Source: Marinobacter vulgaris
GTDB taxonomy: Bacteria; Pseudomonadota; Gammaproteobacteria; Pseudomonadales; Oleiphilaceae
Direction of reading: 5' to 3'
Length of the DNA: 64,000 bases
Assembly: GCF_003344045.1 (NCBI RefSeq)
Contig: NZ_QFWX01000004.1
Location: forward strand, 422,046-486,045
Under the pieces are notes generated by a model that saw nothing but the letters and a program-made list of their open reading frames with translations, did no database searches and was not told the DNA's origin. The position numbers were made by a program, and so were the translations under genes. This document shows, piece by piece, positions 18,326 to 27,141 of this stretch (position 1 is its first letter; each line of letters starts with the position of its first letter).

Positions 18326-20041
18326 TTACCCTCTGGCAATCAGGTTGCGGCTGGCGAGCTCGCTGCGGAAGTCTCGCAGCAGACTCAGCAACGGATTGGG
18401 TGCCGCCTGGCCCAGACCGCAGATGGAAGCATCGGCCATCACCCTGGCCAGCTGCTGTAGTGTCTCCTCATCCCAGGTATCACGCTCCAGTAACTGGAGC
18501 ATTTTCTCGGTGCCGACACGGCAGGGGGTGCACTGACCACAGGACTCATCGGCGAAGAATCCCAGAAGGTTGGTGGCCGCGGCGGGCAAATCGTCTTGAT
18601 CGGACAGAATAATCACCGCGGCAGAGCCGATAAAACAGCCGTGTTCCTGCAGGGTGTCGAAGTCCAGGGCGATGTCTGCTTTGCTGGCGGGCAGTATCCC
18701 GCCGGAAGCGCCGCCGGGCAGATACGCCAGCAGGCGATGCCCTTCGGCCATGCCGCCACAGTACTCTTCAATCAACTCAGTGAGGCTGATCCCCGCTGGC
18801 GCAAGATGCACGCCGGGCTTTGCCACTCGCCCGGAGACCGAAAAGCTGCGGAGACCGCGGCGCCCACGCCGCCCCTGGCTGGCGAACCATTCGGCACCCT
18901 GGGCGTGGATGCGCGGAATCCAGTAGACCGTCTCGACGTTATTGACCAGGGTGGGTTGACCAAACAGTCCATTCTGGGCCACAAAGGGTGGGCGAAGACG
19001 GGGCTTGCCGGGTTTGCCCTCCAGAGACTCGATAAGGGCGGACTCCTCACCGCAGATGTAGGCGCCCGCGCCACGGCGCAGGATGACAAAGCCCGGCGCC
19101 ACAATGGCGGCCGCCTCAAGCTCGGAGATGGCGTCGGTCAACACCCTGTGCAGGCCGGGATACTCGTCCCGCAGGTAAATGTAGAGAGCCTGCGCTTCGA
19201 CCGCCCAGGCGCTGACCAGAGCGCCCTCCAGGAACCGATGGGGTTCCTTCTCCAGGTAAACACGATCCTTGAAGGTGCCAGGCTCGCCTTCGTCGGCATT
19301 GATCACTGCGTAGCGTGGCCCCGGCTCGGCCCGCACCGCCTGCCATTTACGGAAGGTCGGGAATCCGGCGCCACCCAGGCCACGCAGGCCGGCAAGCTCC
19401 AGTTCATTGGCAAGCGCTTCCACGCTCACCCGGCCTTCCCGGCAATCCGTCAGCAACCGGTAACCTCCGGCTGAATGATAATCCGCCAGACCTTGCCAGG
19501 GGATGTCCGCCGGCTGAACCTGCCCCTGCTCTACCGCGGCCCCGACATTCCGGGCATTGGCATTCAGCACATGATGGTGACCCACGGCCACCACGGGCGC
19601 TGTGTCGCAGCGCCCCATGCAGGGTGCGCGCCTTACCCGCACCCTGGCAGGATCAGCCCCTCTAGCCAACGCCTGATACAGCGCCTCCGCTCCAGCCAGA
19701 CAACAGGAAATCGAGTCACACACCCGCAGGGTCAACGCAGGCGGTGGTGCTTGGTCGTCATGAATAACGTCGAAATGGGCGTAGAAGGTGGCCGTTTCAT
19801 AAATGGTGGCCATGGGCAGATTCATAAAAGTCGCCAGGGCTCTGAGCCGAGGCATGGAGAGGTAACCGTCGGCGTCCTGAACTGCATGCAGGTGCTCGAT
19901 CAGGCGGTCGCGGCGGCGCAGTGTCGGATCATTACGTTCGTCTCCGATCAGACCTCGCAGCTCTGCCAACACGACAGGGTCCAGCTGACGGCCACGCGGT
20001 GAGACCCGCCGGGGTTTGACCTTTTTCTCGTCTGTACTCAT
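18326..20041 (-). CDS. NAD-dependent formate dehydrogenase, fused NuoE-NuoF-type diaphorase subunit
   Basis: This subunit passes electrons from the formate-oxidising subunit to NAD. The first 160 residues form a thioredoxin-like 2Fe-2S domain of the NuoE type, with cysteines in CDSISC and CMGRCD. From about residue 180 comes the NuoF-like FMN/NADH domain (GLRGLGGAGFPTFRKW, NADEGEPGTFKDR). A SLBB domain and a 4Fe-4S motif SCGQCTPCRVGTEKM with SICGLG follow. In many bacteria the NuoE-like and NuoF-like parts are separate proteins (FdsG, FdsB). Here they are one 571-residue chain. No separate FdsG, FdsD or FdhD gene is in the window. Confidence 0.9.
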   Translation of the reverse strand: MSTDEKKVKPRRVSPRGRQLDPVVLAELRGLIGDERNDPTLRRRDRLIEHLHAVQDADGYLSMPRLRALATFMNLPMATIYETATFYAHFDVIHDDQAPPPALTLRVCDSISCCLAGAEALYQALARGADPARVRVRRAPCMGRCDTAPVVAVGHHHVLNANARNVGAAVEQGQVQPADIPWQGLADYHSAGGYRLLTDCREGRVSVEALANELELAGLRGLGGAGFPTFRKWQAVRAEPGPRYAVINADEGEPGTFKDRVYLEKEPHRFLEGALVSAWAVEAQALYIYLRDEYPGLHRVLTDAISELEAAAIVAPGFVILRRGAGAYICGEESALIESLEGKPGKPRLRPPFVAQNGLFGQPTLVNNVETVYWIPRIHAQGAEWFASQGRRGRRGLRSFSVSGRVAKPGVHLAPAGISLTELIEEYCGGMAEGHRLLAYLPGGASGGILPASKADIALDFDTLQEHGCFIGSAAVIILSDQDDLPAAATNLLGFFADESCGQCTPCRVGTEKMLQLLERDTWDEETLQQLARVMADASICGLGQAAPNPLLSLLRDFRSELASRNLIARG

Positions 20042-20210
20042 TGTTTTTGTCCAGGCCCGAAGTACAAAAGACAGCCGTGTCGGCTGGCCTGACTATTTAC
20101 TGATCATTGAAACACATCCGGCTGGGATGCCGCCAGAAGATCGTGAAACCAAAAGGCTGAGTCTTGATCCTTCGATGCCGCCTGGCTCGACTGATGGGCA
20201 AGCACAAACA

Positions 20211-20243
20211 AAAAAGGCAGGCCAGTAACGAACTGGCCTGCCT
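20211..20243 (-). terminator. Rho-independent terminator of tRNA-fMet
   Basis: A perfect 12-base stem (20215-20226 with 20232-20243) closes a five-base loop. On the minus strand it is followed by a run of five T. It lies 10 bases after the 3' end of the initiator tRNA. Confidence 0.9.
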
Positions 20244-20253
20244 TTCTTCTATA

Positions 20254-20330
<77 letters not shown>

Positions 20331-20399
20331 TCAACTCTTTTTCGTAATCTTTTTCAAATTCGGTTGTTGTCCGGGGAAGCCCCGATCAACGAGGTGCAC

Positions 20400-20428
20400 A
20401 TACTACGGTGTAAGGCGCCTCCTGTCAA
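20400..20428 (-). promoter_or_regulatory. Sigma-70 promoter of tRNA-fMet
   Basis: On the minus strand a TTGACA -35 box (20423-20428), 17 bases and a TAGTAT -10 box (20400-20405) lie about 70 bases upstream of the tRNA. Confidence 0.75.
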
Positions 20429-20453
20429 AGGGGAAAACGACGATTTCAACGGG

Positions 20454-21791
20454 TCACCGCTCCAGTATCGCAGTCACGCCCTGCCCGCCGGCGGCGCAGA
20501 TGGAGATCAGCCCCCGGCCGCTGCCTTTCTGCTCAAGCAGCTTGGCAAGAGTTGCCACGATGCGTCCGCCAGTTGCCGCGAAGGGGTGCCCGGTGGCCAG
20601 ACTGCTGCCCTTGATGTTCAGCTTTTTCCGGTCAATGCTGCCCAGCGGCTTGTCCAGACCCAGGCGATCCCTGCAGAAATCCGGGTCTTCCCACGCCTTG
20701 AGAGTGGATAATACCTGAGCCGCAAAGGCTTCGTGGATTTCATAGAAATCGAAATCCTGCAAGGTCAGCCCGGCTTTCTCCAGCATGCGCGGCACGGCAT
20801 AGGCCGGTGCCATCAGCAGTCCCTCTTTCTTGTCCACGAAGTCAACCGCGGCCACTTCAGAGAAGGTCAGATAGGCCTGAACGTCCAGGTTGTGGGCTTT
20901 GGCCCATTCTTCGCTGGCCAGCAACACGCAGGAGGCGCCATCGGTAAGGGCGGTGCTGTTGGCGGCCGTCATGGTACCCTTGTCCCGATCAAATACCGGT
21001 TTGAGTGTCGACAGCTTTGCCAGGGTGGTGTCCGGGCGCAGGATGTTGTCCTTTTCCAGGCCCGCCAGGGGCGTCATCAGATCCCGGAAAAACCCTTCCT
21101 CGTAGGCGGCCGCCAGTTTCTGGTGGCTTTCATAGGCCAGATGGTCTTGATCGTCACGGGGAATCGACCATTCGTGGGCGGTGATCTGGCAATGGCCGCC
21201 CATGGACAGGCCGGTGCGGGGCTCACCATTCTGGGGAAATTCAGGCTTCAGATGGCCTGGCCGGAAACGACTGAGAATTTTCAGGCGCTCACCCGTGGTC
21301 TTGGCCCGGTTCAGGTCCAGCAGGATCTCTCGCAGACCCTCCCCAATGCCAATGGGCGCATCGGAAGTGGTGTCGGTGCCCCCGGCAATACCGCACTCGA
21401 TCTGCCCCAGAGCAATCTTGTTGGCCACCAGAATGGCCGCCTCCAGGCCGGTGCCACAGGCCTGCTGGATGTCATAGGCCGGGGTTTCCGGTGCCAGACC
21501 ACTGCTGAGGGCTGATTCCCGGGTGAGGTTGAAATCCCGGGAGTGCTTGATGACCGCACCAGCAACCACTTCCCCCATGCGCTCACCCTGCAGTCCAAAC
21601 CGGTCCACCAGGCCGCGCAGTGCTGCGGTTAACAGTTCTTGGTTGCTGACCTTGCTGTAAGCCGTATTGGAACGGGCGAAGGGTACCCGGTTACCGCCAA
21701 TAACAGCGACCCGGCGGATGCCACTTCTGGCTGCCGCCGTTGCTTCCGGGGCCGCGGTTTTCTGTTGGGTGGTTTTCGGTGCCTGTGCCAT
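20454..21791 (-). CDS. Acetyl-CoA C-acyltransferase (thiolase)
   Basis: The enzyme joins or splits acyl-CoA thioesters in fatty-acid oxidation or synthesis of 3-ketoacyl-CoA. Thiolase landmarks are the nucleophile cysteine in QQACGTGLEA, the histidine in YEIHEAFAAQ, GSSLATGHPFAATGGR, and the second cysteine in CAAGGQGVTA. The length of 445 residues is on the FadI/long-chain side. The first 22 residues are low-complexity A/T/Q and precede the domain. The gene is divergent from the high-molecular-weight FabG with only 40 bases between, so they probably share control. The pair would provide thiolysis and the 3-hydroxyacyl redox step. Confidence 0.92.
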   Translation of the reverse strand: MAQAPKTTQQKTAAPEATAAARSGIRRVAVIGGNRVPFARSNTAYSKVSNQELLTAALRGLVDRFGLQGERMGEVVAGAVIKHSRDFNLTRESALSSGLAPETPAYDIQQACGTGLEAAILVANKIALGQIECGIAGGTDTTSDAPIGIGEGLREILLDLNRAKTTGERLKILSRFRPGHLKPEFPQNGEPRTGLSMGGHCQITAHEWSIPRDDQDHLAYESHQKLAAAYEEGFFRDLMTPLAGLEKDNILRPDTTLAKLSTLKPVFDRDKGTMTAANSTALTDGASCVLLASEEWAKAHNLDVQAYLTFSEVAAVDFVDKKEGLLMAPAYAVPRMLEKAGLTLQDFDFYEIHEAFAAQVLSTLKAWEDPDFCRDRLGLDKPLGSIDRKKLNIKGSSLATGHPFAATGGRIVATLAKLLEQKGSGRGLISICAAGGQGVTAILER

Positions 21792-21831
21792 GATGTTGTC
21801 CTGTCGATTCGTTTAGCAAAAGGAAAATGCC

Positions 21832-23247
21832 ATGTCTGATCGTTATCTCACCTTCGTCAACACCCCATTCGGCAGAACCGCCGCCCAGTCCCTGGGACTG
21901 CCGGCACCGGTGCCGCTGAAACGCTGGAAGCGCATAGACCAGCCGTTCATCGAGGGCGATGTACTGATCGGGGCCGCCAATGGCAGCAAAGCAATTGGCG
22001 CCATTGGCCGCGTACTGGGCGCTAGCCCGGCGAAACTCTTCCATGCCAGTGCTGTGGCTACTCTGAACGATTCTGCCAAAAGCGGCAACAAGGCGGAGGC
22101 ATTGCCCCTTGATGGCGACGGTGGCGACATCGAGCGGAAATTCTCGGCCCTGGTGTTCGATGCCACCGGCATGAAAGACACCACCGACCTGAGAGCCGTT
22201 TACGACTTCTTTCACCCTACCATCCGCAAGCTGTCGGCCAATGGCCGCGTGCTGGTGATCGGGCAGGACCCTGCCTCCTGCCGACAACCGGCGAAAGCGG
22301 CGGCACACCAGGCACTGGAAGGGCTTGTACGCAGCGTCGGCAAGGAAATAGGCAGAAAAGGTGCCACCGCCAACCTGCTGTGGATGGCGCCCGGGGCGGA
22401 AAAACAGCTGGACTCCAGCGTGCGCTTTTTCCTCTCTCCACGCTCAGCCTACGTATCCGGCCAGGTAACCCGCATCGGCAAGAGCGCAGATGCGCCGGCC
22501 AGCAACCCGGTGGCACCGCTTGCCGGAAAAGTCGCGCTGGTTACCGGTGCGTCCAGGGGTATTGGCGCTTCGATTGCAGAGACCCTGACCCGAGACGGCG
22601 CGACGGTGCTCGGCCTGGACATTCCCGCGGCCATGGAGGACCTGCAGTCGGTCATGAGTGCCATCCAGGGTAAGGCCCTGGCCTGCGACATTACCGATGA
22701 GAAAGCACCAAAGCAGATCGCGGACTTTGTGAAGGAACACTTCGGCGGCATTGATCTGGTCATCCACAATGCCGGCATTACCCGGGACAAGACCCTGGGC
22801 AATATGCCAGAGCACTTCTGGGACATGACCATCGCCGTGAATCTGACCGCAGAGGAACTGATCGATGAGGAACTGATGCACCAGGAACTGCTGCGGGAGA
22901 ACGGCCGCATTGTGTGCATATCCTCCATCAGCGGCATCGCCGGCAACTTTGGCCAGACCAACTACGCCACCGCCAAGTGCGGCGTAATCGGCTACGTGGA
23001 GGCCATGGCGAAACGGGTGAAAAACGGTGTCACCATCAATGCCATAGCACCGGGATTCATCGAAACACAGATGACCGCTGCCATGCCCATCACCATGCGT
23101 GAAGCTGGCCGGCGCATGAACAGCCTGTCCCAGGGCGGTCTGCCCATCGATGTGGCGGAAGCGATTGCATGGTATTGCAACCCCGCGTCAAACGGCGTGA
23201 ACGGGAATGTTGTTCGCGTTTGCGGGCAGTCGTTGATCGGGAAGTAA
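21832..23247 (+). CDS. High-molecular-weight 3-oxoacyl-[ACP/CoA] reductase (FabG4-like SDR)
   Basis: The 471-residue chain has two parts. Residues up to about 225 form a flavodoxin-like, catalytically silent Rossmann domain. The second part is an active short-chain dehydrogenase, with cofactor loop TGASRGIG, NAG in HNAGITRDKTL, catalytic serine in CISSISG, and NYATAKCG containing the tyrosine and lysine. This two-domain layout defines the high-molecular-weight FabG group, known to use NADH and CoA thioesters. Opposite the thiolase gene, it suits a beta-oxidation-reversal or polyester-precursor role. AAAGGAAAATGCC precedes the ATG. Confidence 0.9.
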   Translation: MSDRYLTFVNTPFGRTAAQSLGLPAPVPLKRWKRIDQPFIEGDVLIGAANGSKAIGAIGRVLGASPAKLFHASAVATLNDSAKSGNKAEALPLDGDGGDIERKFSALVFDATGMKDTTDLRAVYDFFHPTIRKLSANGRVLVIGQDPASCRQPAKAAAHQALEGLVRSVGKEIGRKGATANLLWMAPGAEKQLDSSVRFFLSPRSAYVSGQVTRIGKSADAPASNPVAPLAGKVALVTGASRGIGASIAETLTRDGATVLGLDIPAAMEDLQSVMSAIQGKALACDITDEKAPKQIADFVKEHFGGIDLVIHNAGITRDKTLGNMPEHFWDMTIAVNLTAEELIDEELMHQELLRENGRIVCISSISGIAGNFGQTNYATAKCGVIGYVEAMAKRVKNGVTINAIAPGFIETQMTAAMPITMREAGRRMNSLSQGGLPIDVAEAIAWYCNPASNGVNGNVVRVCGQSLIGK

Positions 23248-23255
23248 CCGAAGAA

Positions 23256-23331
23256 TGGTGGGTGGTACTGGGATCGAACCAGTGACCCTCGCCTTGTAAG
23301 GGCGATGCTCTCCCAGCTGAGCTAACCACCC
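23256..23331 (-). tRNA. tRNA-Val (TAC)
   Basis: A 76-base cloverleaf with encoded CCA on the minus strand has acceptor GGGTGGT pairing with ACCACCC. The anticodon loop CTTACAA gives anticodon TAC, which reads GTA codons. It is the last member of the Val-Asp-Val transcript and differs from the first Val copy by a compensated acceptor pair. Confidence 0.97.
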
Positions 23332-23352
23332 GGGATCTGGAGATCAAAAAAA

Positions 23353-23429
23353 TGGCGGAGCGGACGGGACTCGAACCCGCGACCCCCGGCGTGACAGGCC
23401 GGTATTCTAACCAGCTGAACTACCGCTCC
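23353..23429 (-). tRNA. tRNA-Asp (GTC)
   Basis: A 77-base cloverleaf with encoded CCA on the minus strand has acceptor GGAGCGG pairing with CCGCTCC. The anticodon loop CTGTCAC gives GTC, and the discriminator base is G as expected for tRNA-Asp. It lies between the two Val genes. Confidence 0.97.
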
Positions 23430-23498
23430 GCATCAATCCCTGCCTGGAAGACGTTCGGGATTTGAAACCGGGCGGGGTAGCCCGGTGATGCTGAAAAG

Positions 23499-23574
23499 TG
23501 GTGGGCGGTACTGGGATCGAACCAGTGACCCTCGCCTTGTAAGGGCGATGCTCTCCCAGCTGAGCTAACCGCCC
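23499..23574 (-). tRNA. tRNA-Val (TAC), promoter-proximal copy
   Basis: A 76-base cloverleaf with CCA. It is identical in its body to the other Val tRNA, but acceptor pair 4-69 is G-C here and T-A there. It is first in the tRNA transcript, about 55 bases after the promoter -10 box. Confidence 0.97.
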
Positions 23575-23629
23575 ACTTTCGCAGCACACTGGTGAGTCAA
23601 CGTTGTTGTCTCGACCAAGTGAGCTGCGC

Positions 23630-23657
23630 ATTTTAAGCATTTGTCCGGCGGTGTCAA
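23630..23657 (-). promoter_or_regulatory. Promoter of the Val-Asp-Val tRNA cluster
   Basis: On the minus strand TTGACA (23652-23657), 16 bases and TAAAAT (23630-23635) are followed by a GCGC discriminator. A GC-rich discriminator is typical of stringently controlled stable-RNA promoters. Confidence 0.8.
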
Positions 23658-23713
23658 ATATTTTCCCCGATTTTTCTTAAAAAACCCGCAAGCCCTTATT
23701 AACTGTACACTTT

Positions 23714-23992
23714 TCAATCAGATCTGTTTGCCTGCTTTCGTTTTTTGGCACCCTTCACAACCTTCAGCTTCTGCCCCGCCTCCCTGGCCTTGCGATTGAG
23801 CGAAAGCTCACTAACCCGCGACTTACGCTCCTCAGGCAGAGCTCTCTCGGCCAGCGAGCAGTTGATATGATCCAGCCGCTCCCGGAAACGCTCAACTCGC
23901 GTGCCGATGTCGCTGAGGGCGCCCGGAAGAACGTCTTCAGAAAACCAGCGGATTCTTTCCTGCAATGAATTTTTCAGCGACATACCCAGCAA
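23714..23992 (-). CDS. Small hypothetical charged protein, 92 residues
   Basis: The protein begins MLGMSLKNSLQERIRW and ends in a basic tail VVKGAKKRKQANRSD. It is helical and strongly charged, with no signal or membrane segment. The basic C-terminus could bind nucleic acid, but this is inference. An internal ATG at codon 4 is an alternative start. It is preceded by the coiled-coil membrane protein gene on the same strand (78-base gap) and followed by the tRNA promoter. I do not recognise a family. Confidence 0.6.
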   Translation of the reverse strand: MLGMSLKNSLQERIRWFSEDVLPGALSDIGTRVERFRERLDHINCSLAERALPEERKSRVSELSLNRKAREAGQKLKVVKGAKKRKQANRSD

Positions 23993-24069
23993 CCCCGTTG
24001 TAACCGACTACCTGCAGTCTAGTAACCGGACACCGAAACAACAATTTACCGGGTGCAGAAACGGGCTGA

Positions 24070-25089
24070 TTACTGCCCCGACACCCGTGAACGCAGGTCG
24101 TTGACTTCTTCTGACAGCCGTATAAGCCTTGAGGTCAACTGGGCCCGCGATGAATCGATGGCCGCGACCGTCTCTCTCAGCCCTGCCAGGTCGGCCCGGA
24201 CCGCATCCAGCTGGCCACTGCTGGAAAGGTTATCGGTCGCTTCCTCCAGGGCTGCAATCCGACTTTCCAGACCATCGATGGTCAGTTGCTGCTCACGCTC
24301 GAACCTTACCAGCTGACGCTCAACCATTTCATCGACACCGGCCAAGGACTGATCCAGCTCGGTCAGTCTGGAGGCATTCTGCTGACCGGTTTCGCGCACG
24401 GCGGTGATCTGCCTTTCAAGATCAGCCTCCACTTCGTCGATCCGGGACGTCACTCCGGCTTCCAGCTCCTCCACCGAGGCCCTCAACGCCTCACGCTCGC
24501 TGCTACCGCTGTCCACAGCCGCCCGCAACGATTCCAGCCTCGCTTCGTGGTCGTTCAGCCGCTTGCGGTTGCGGTCATTGGCCACGCCCCAGAGCTTGCG
24601 GATTTCACTGTCCGCGGTATCCAGTCGCTCCCCATGGGCAGCCAGCCTGTCCTCAATGGATTGACCTTTTTCCTCAAGGTCCTCACCGGTCTCGGACAGA
24701 TCGCCCTCAAACCGGGCCAGGGCCAGCTTGCTCTGACGCGCCCAGTAGTCGGCCTCTTCCAGCTGGCTCTCAAGCATCTGAATTCGCTGCTCCTGCTGGT
24801 ACCAGCCAGCGCCGGCGGCGCCTGCCACAATCAGCAGCCCGATGACCCACATTACGCCACCGCCTGAGCCACTGCCCCCGGAGCCCTTCCCCGATTTACC
24901 TGCCGGATTTCCAGTACCATCTGCTCCACCAGGGCTCCCCCCGGCACTTTTTCGGGGCGCTTCAGGCCTTTTGCCCTTGGCTGCGGCTTCAGTGTTTCGG
25001 GGTTCCCGCTGGGCAGACAACCCCTCTTCCCGCTTGGTGCCTGCGGTGCCAGTGCGTACTTCATCTTCATCCGGACGGATTGGTTCCAT
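24070..25089 (-). CDS. Single-pass membrane protein with a long periplasmic coiled coil
   Basis: The cytoplasmic N-terminus (residues 1-75) is rich in G, S, E and K. One membrane helix follows (VMWVIGLLIVAGAAGAGWYQQ), and then about 230 residues of continuous heptad-like coiled coil rich in E, R, L and A. Chains of this form are annotated as hypothetical ATPase-like or chromosome-partition-like proteins, but there is no ATPase motif. The ATG at 25089 has GGAG at suitable spacing. A longer frame to 25248 would add a poor leader. It is divergent from purE. Function is unknown. Confidence 0.75.
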   Translation of the reverse strand: MEPIRPDEDEVRTGTAGTKREEGLSAQREPRNTEAAAKGKRPEAPRKSAGGSPGGADGTGNPAGKSGKGSGGSGSGGGVMWVIGLLIVAGAAGAGWYQQEQRIQMLESQLEEADYWARQSKLALARFEGDLSETGEDLEEKGQSIEDRLAAHGERLDTADSEIRKLWGVANDRNRKRLNDHEARLESLRAAVDSGSSEREALRASVEELEAGVTSRIDEVEADLERQITAVRETGQQNASRLTELDQSLAGVDEMVERQLVRFEREQQLTIDGLESRIAALEEATDNLSSSGQLDAVRADLAGLRETVAAIDSSRAQLTSRLIRLSEEVNDLRSRVSGQ

Positions 25090-25220
25090 AAGGGCTCCAG
25101 GATATGGACGATAAGGCTTATAAGGCCTGATAATACCCGTACCTTGCGACACAACAAAACAAAGGGCAGCAAAATAAAGGCCAGAAAAGACGTCCAATGC
25201 GGCACCGGACCATGGTCCGT

Positions 25221-25249
25221 TTGCATGGTCACAGGGCCTTACATACAAT
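25221..25249 (+). promoter_or_regulatory. Promoter of purE
   Basis: TTGCAT at 25221-25226, 17 bases, and TACAAT at 25244-25249 form a good sigma-70 promoter 33 bases before the purE start. CCGTTTGC overlapping the -35 box resembles half of a PurR-type operator, but no full palindrome is seen. Confidence 0.65.
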
Positions 25250-25282
25250 GGCGGGCTTTCTCACACATCAGGACTGTTGCAT

Positions 25283-25774
25283 ATGCAGCCGCTTGTAGGA
25301 CTCATCATGGGCTCGAAATCAGACTGGCCCACCATGGAACACGCCGCCGAAATGCTGGACAAGCTGGGCGTGCCTTATGAGACGAAGGTTGTCTCTGCCC
25401 ACCGCACGCCGGACCTGCTGTTTGATTACGCCAAAACCGCCTCCGACCGGGGCCTTAAGGTGATCATCGCCGGTGCCGGCGGCGCTGCCCACCTCCCGGG
25501 CATGGTCGCTTCGCAGACGTCGCTGCCGGTGCTAGGCGTTCCTGTCCAGTCTAAAGCCCTTAACGGTCTTGATTCGTTGCTATCCATCGTTCAGATGCCA
25601 GGCGGCATTGCCGTAGGTACCCTGGCGATCGGCAAGGCCGGTGCCACCAATGCCGGCCTGCTGGCTGCGCAAATCATCGGTACGTTCAAGGACGATGTCC
25701 GTGGGGCCGTTGATGAATTCCGTGCGAACCAGACGCAGACGATTCTGGATAACCCCGATCCCAGCGATCAGTGA
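25283..25774 (+). CDS. purE: N5-carboxyaminoimidazole ribonucleotide mutase PurE
   Basis: PurE converts N5-CAIR to CAIR in purine synthesis. The class I signature is clear: [31 protein letters not shown] and [22 protein letters not shown]. The 163 residues match bacterial PurE. The ATG at 25283 has AGGA nine bases upstream, so an earlier TTG at 25277 is rejected. purK follows on the same strand, but after 177 bases holding a large structured repeat, not the usual overlap. Confidence 0.97.
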   Translation: MQPLVGLIMGSKSDWPTMEHAAEMLDKLGVPYETKVVSAHRTPDLLFDYAKTASDRGLKVIIAGAGGAAHLPGMVASQTSLPVLGVPVQSKALNGLDSLLSIVQMPGGIAVGTLAIGKAGATNAGLLAAQIIGTFKDDVRGAVDEFRANQTQTILDNPDPSDQ

Positions 25775-25793
25775 ATATAACGCCATAGTTGGC

Positions 25794-25905
25794 TGAGCGG
25801 GTCGGGGCAGGCTTTCCAAAACTGTGCGGAGCCATGGATGGCGGAGCTCAAGCGCCACATGGATGTGCTTGAGCGTGTTTTGGAAAGCCTGCCCCGACCC
25901 GCTCA
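25794..25905. repeat. Structured intergenic repeat, copy A (double-hairpin palindrome)
   Basis: Arms 25794-25822 and 25877-25905 are a perfect 29-base inverted repeat. The 54-base interior holds two small hairpins, GCC-ATGGAT-GGC (25831-25842) and CAC-ATGGAT-GTG (25856-25867), the second nested in CTCAAG/CTTGAG. A second copy with the same plan lies at 43076-43186. Both arms share GCAGGCTTTC. It occupies the gap between purE and purK. Confidence 0.85.
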
Positions 25906-25951
25906 CAACACCGAATTTTTGCAGATGCCTGAAAATGGCAGGAGATAACGA

Positions 25952-27070
25952 ATGAGAATTGGTGTTTTAGGGGCCGGGCAGCTTGGACGCATGTTGGCGC
26001 TGGCTGGTTACCCGCTGGCCAAGACGTTTGTTTTCTATGATATGTCGGGTAGTCCCAGTGCCGGGCTGGGCGAGGTCATTATCGATCGGGACGGCCAATA
26101 CCTGGACGATTTCATCTCCCGGGTAGACCGGGTTACCTACGAGTTTGAACATCTTCCCGTCGACGTGGCAGAGCGAATCGCAAAAGAGAAACCCGTTCAT
26201 CCCTGCCCTCGCGCCCTGCAGGTTTGCCAGAACCGCGAACTGGAAAAAACGCTCTTCGGCGAGCTTGGCATCCCCACACCACAGTGGAATATTGCAGACA
26301 GCGCGGAGTCTCTCCAGGCTGCCGTTGAAGAACTCGGCTGCCCGGTTGTCGCCAAATCCAATACCGAGGGCTATGACGGCAAGGGGCAGGCAGTTCTTCG
26401 TTCACCGGAAGACGCGGCAGATGCCTGGCAGTCCATCGGTCACCCGCGCCTGATCGTTGAAAAATTCGTCGAGTTCCGTCGCGAAGTTTCCATCATCGCG
26501 GTGCGCGCTGAAGACGGCGAGCTGGCATTTTACCCCATGGCGGAAAACACCCACCATGAGGGCATCCTGCGCTATTCCATCGCGCCGGCGCCGAAACTTG
26601 AGAAGCACGTTCAGGAAGACGCCGAACGCTATATCAAAGCGCTATTGAACGAACTGGATTACGTGGGGGCACTGACTCTTGAGCTGTTCGAAACCGCCGA
26701 TGGCCTGGTAGCCAACGAGATGGCACCACGGGTACACAACTCCGGCCACTGGACTATCGAAGGGGCCATGACCAGCCAGTTCGAGAACCATATCCGTGCG
26801 GTCAGCGGCCACCCCCTTGGCAATACCGAGCCACGGGGCGTCAGCTGCATGATTAATATCATTGCCGAACATGGCGACATTGAACGAATCCTCGAACTGC
26901 CTTACGCTCATGTTCACCTTTATAATAAAGGCGAGCGCCCGGGGCGGAAACTTGGACATGTGACCGTTCTGGCGGACAGCTACGAAGAACTGGTATGGCG
27001 CGTGAAAAACTGTTCGCAGTTTTTGCCCGGTTGTCCGGAGTTCGACAGTACGCTCACGGCAAGGGGTTGA
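25952..27070 (+). CDS. purK: 5-(carboxyamino)imidazole ribonucleotide synthase PurK
   Basis: PurK uses ATP and bicarbonate to make N5-CAIR, the substrate of PurE. The N-terminus MRIGVLGAGQLGRMLALAGYP is diagnostic. The ATP-grasp core shows CPVVAKSNTEGYDGKGQ and the metal-binding ELFETADGLVANEMAPRVHNSGHWT. The 372 residues are normal. GGAGATAACG precedes the ATG. It is probably still cotranscribed with purE through the intervening repeat. Confidence 0.97.
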   Translation: MRIGVLGAGQLGRMLALAGYPLAKTFVFYDMSGSPSAGLGEVIIDRDGQYLDDFISRVDRVTYEFEHLPVDVAERIAKEKPVHPCPRALQVCQNRELEKTLFGELGIPTPQWNIADSAESLQAAVEELGCPVVAKSNTEGYDGKGQAVLRSPEDAADAWQSIGHPRLIVEKFVEFRREVSIIAVRAEDGELAFYPMAENTHHEGILRYSIAPAPKLEKHVQEDAERYIKALLNELDYVGALTLELFETADGLVANEMAPRVHNSGHWTIEGAMTSQFENHIRAVSGHPLGNTEPRGVSCMINIIAEHGDIERILELPYAHVHLYNKGERPGRKLGHVTVLADSYEELVWRVKNCSQFLPGCPEFDSTLTARG

Positions 27071-27141
27071 TTTAACACAGCGCGCCCCTATATTTAGACC
27101 TTACAGTCACATAAACAGAGAGAATCAGGGAGAACGACCTC

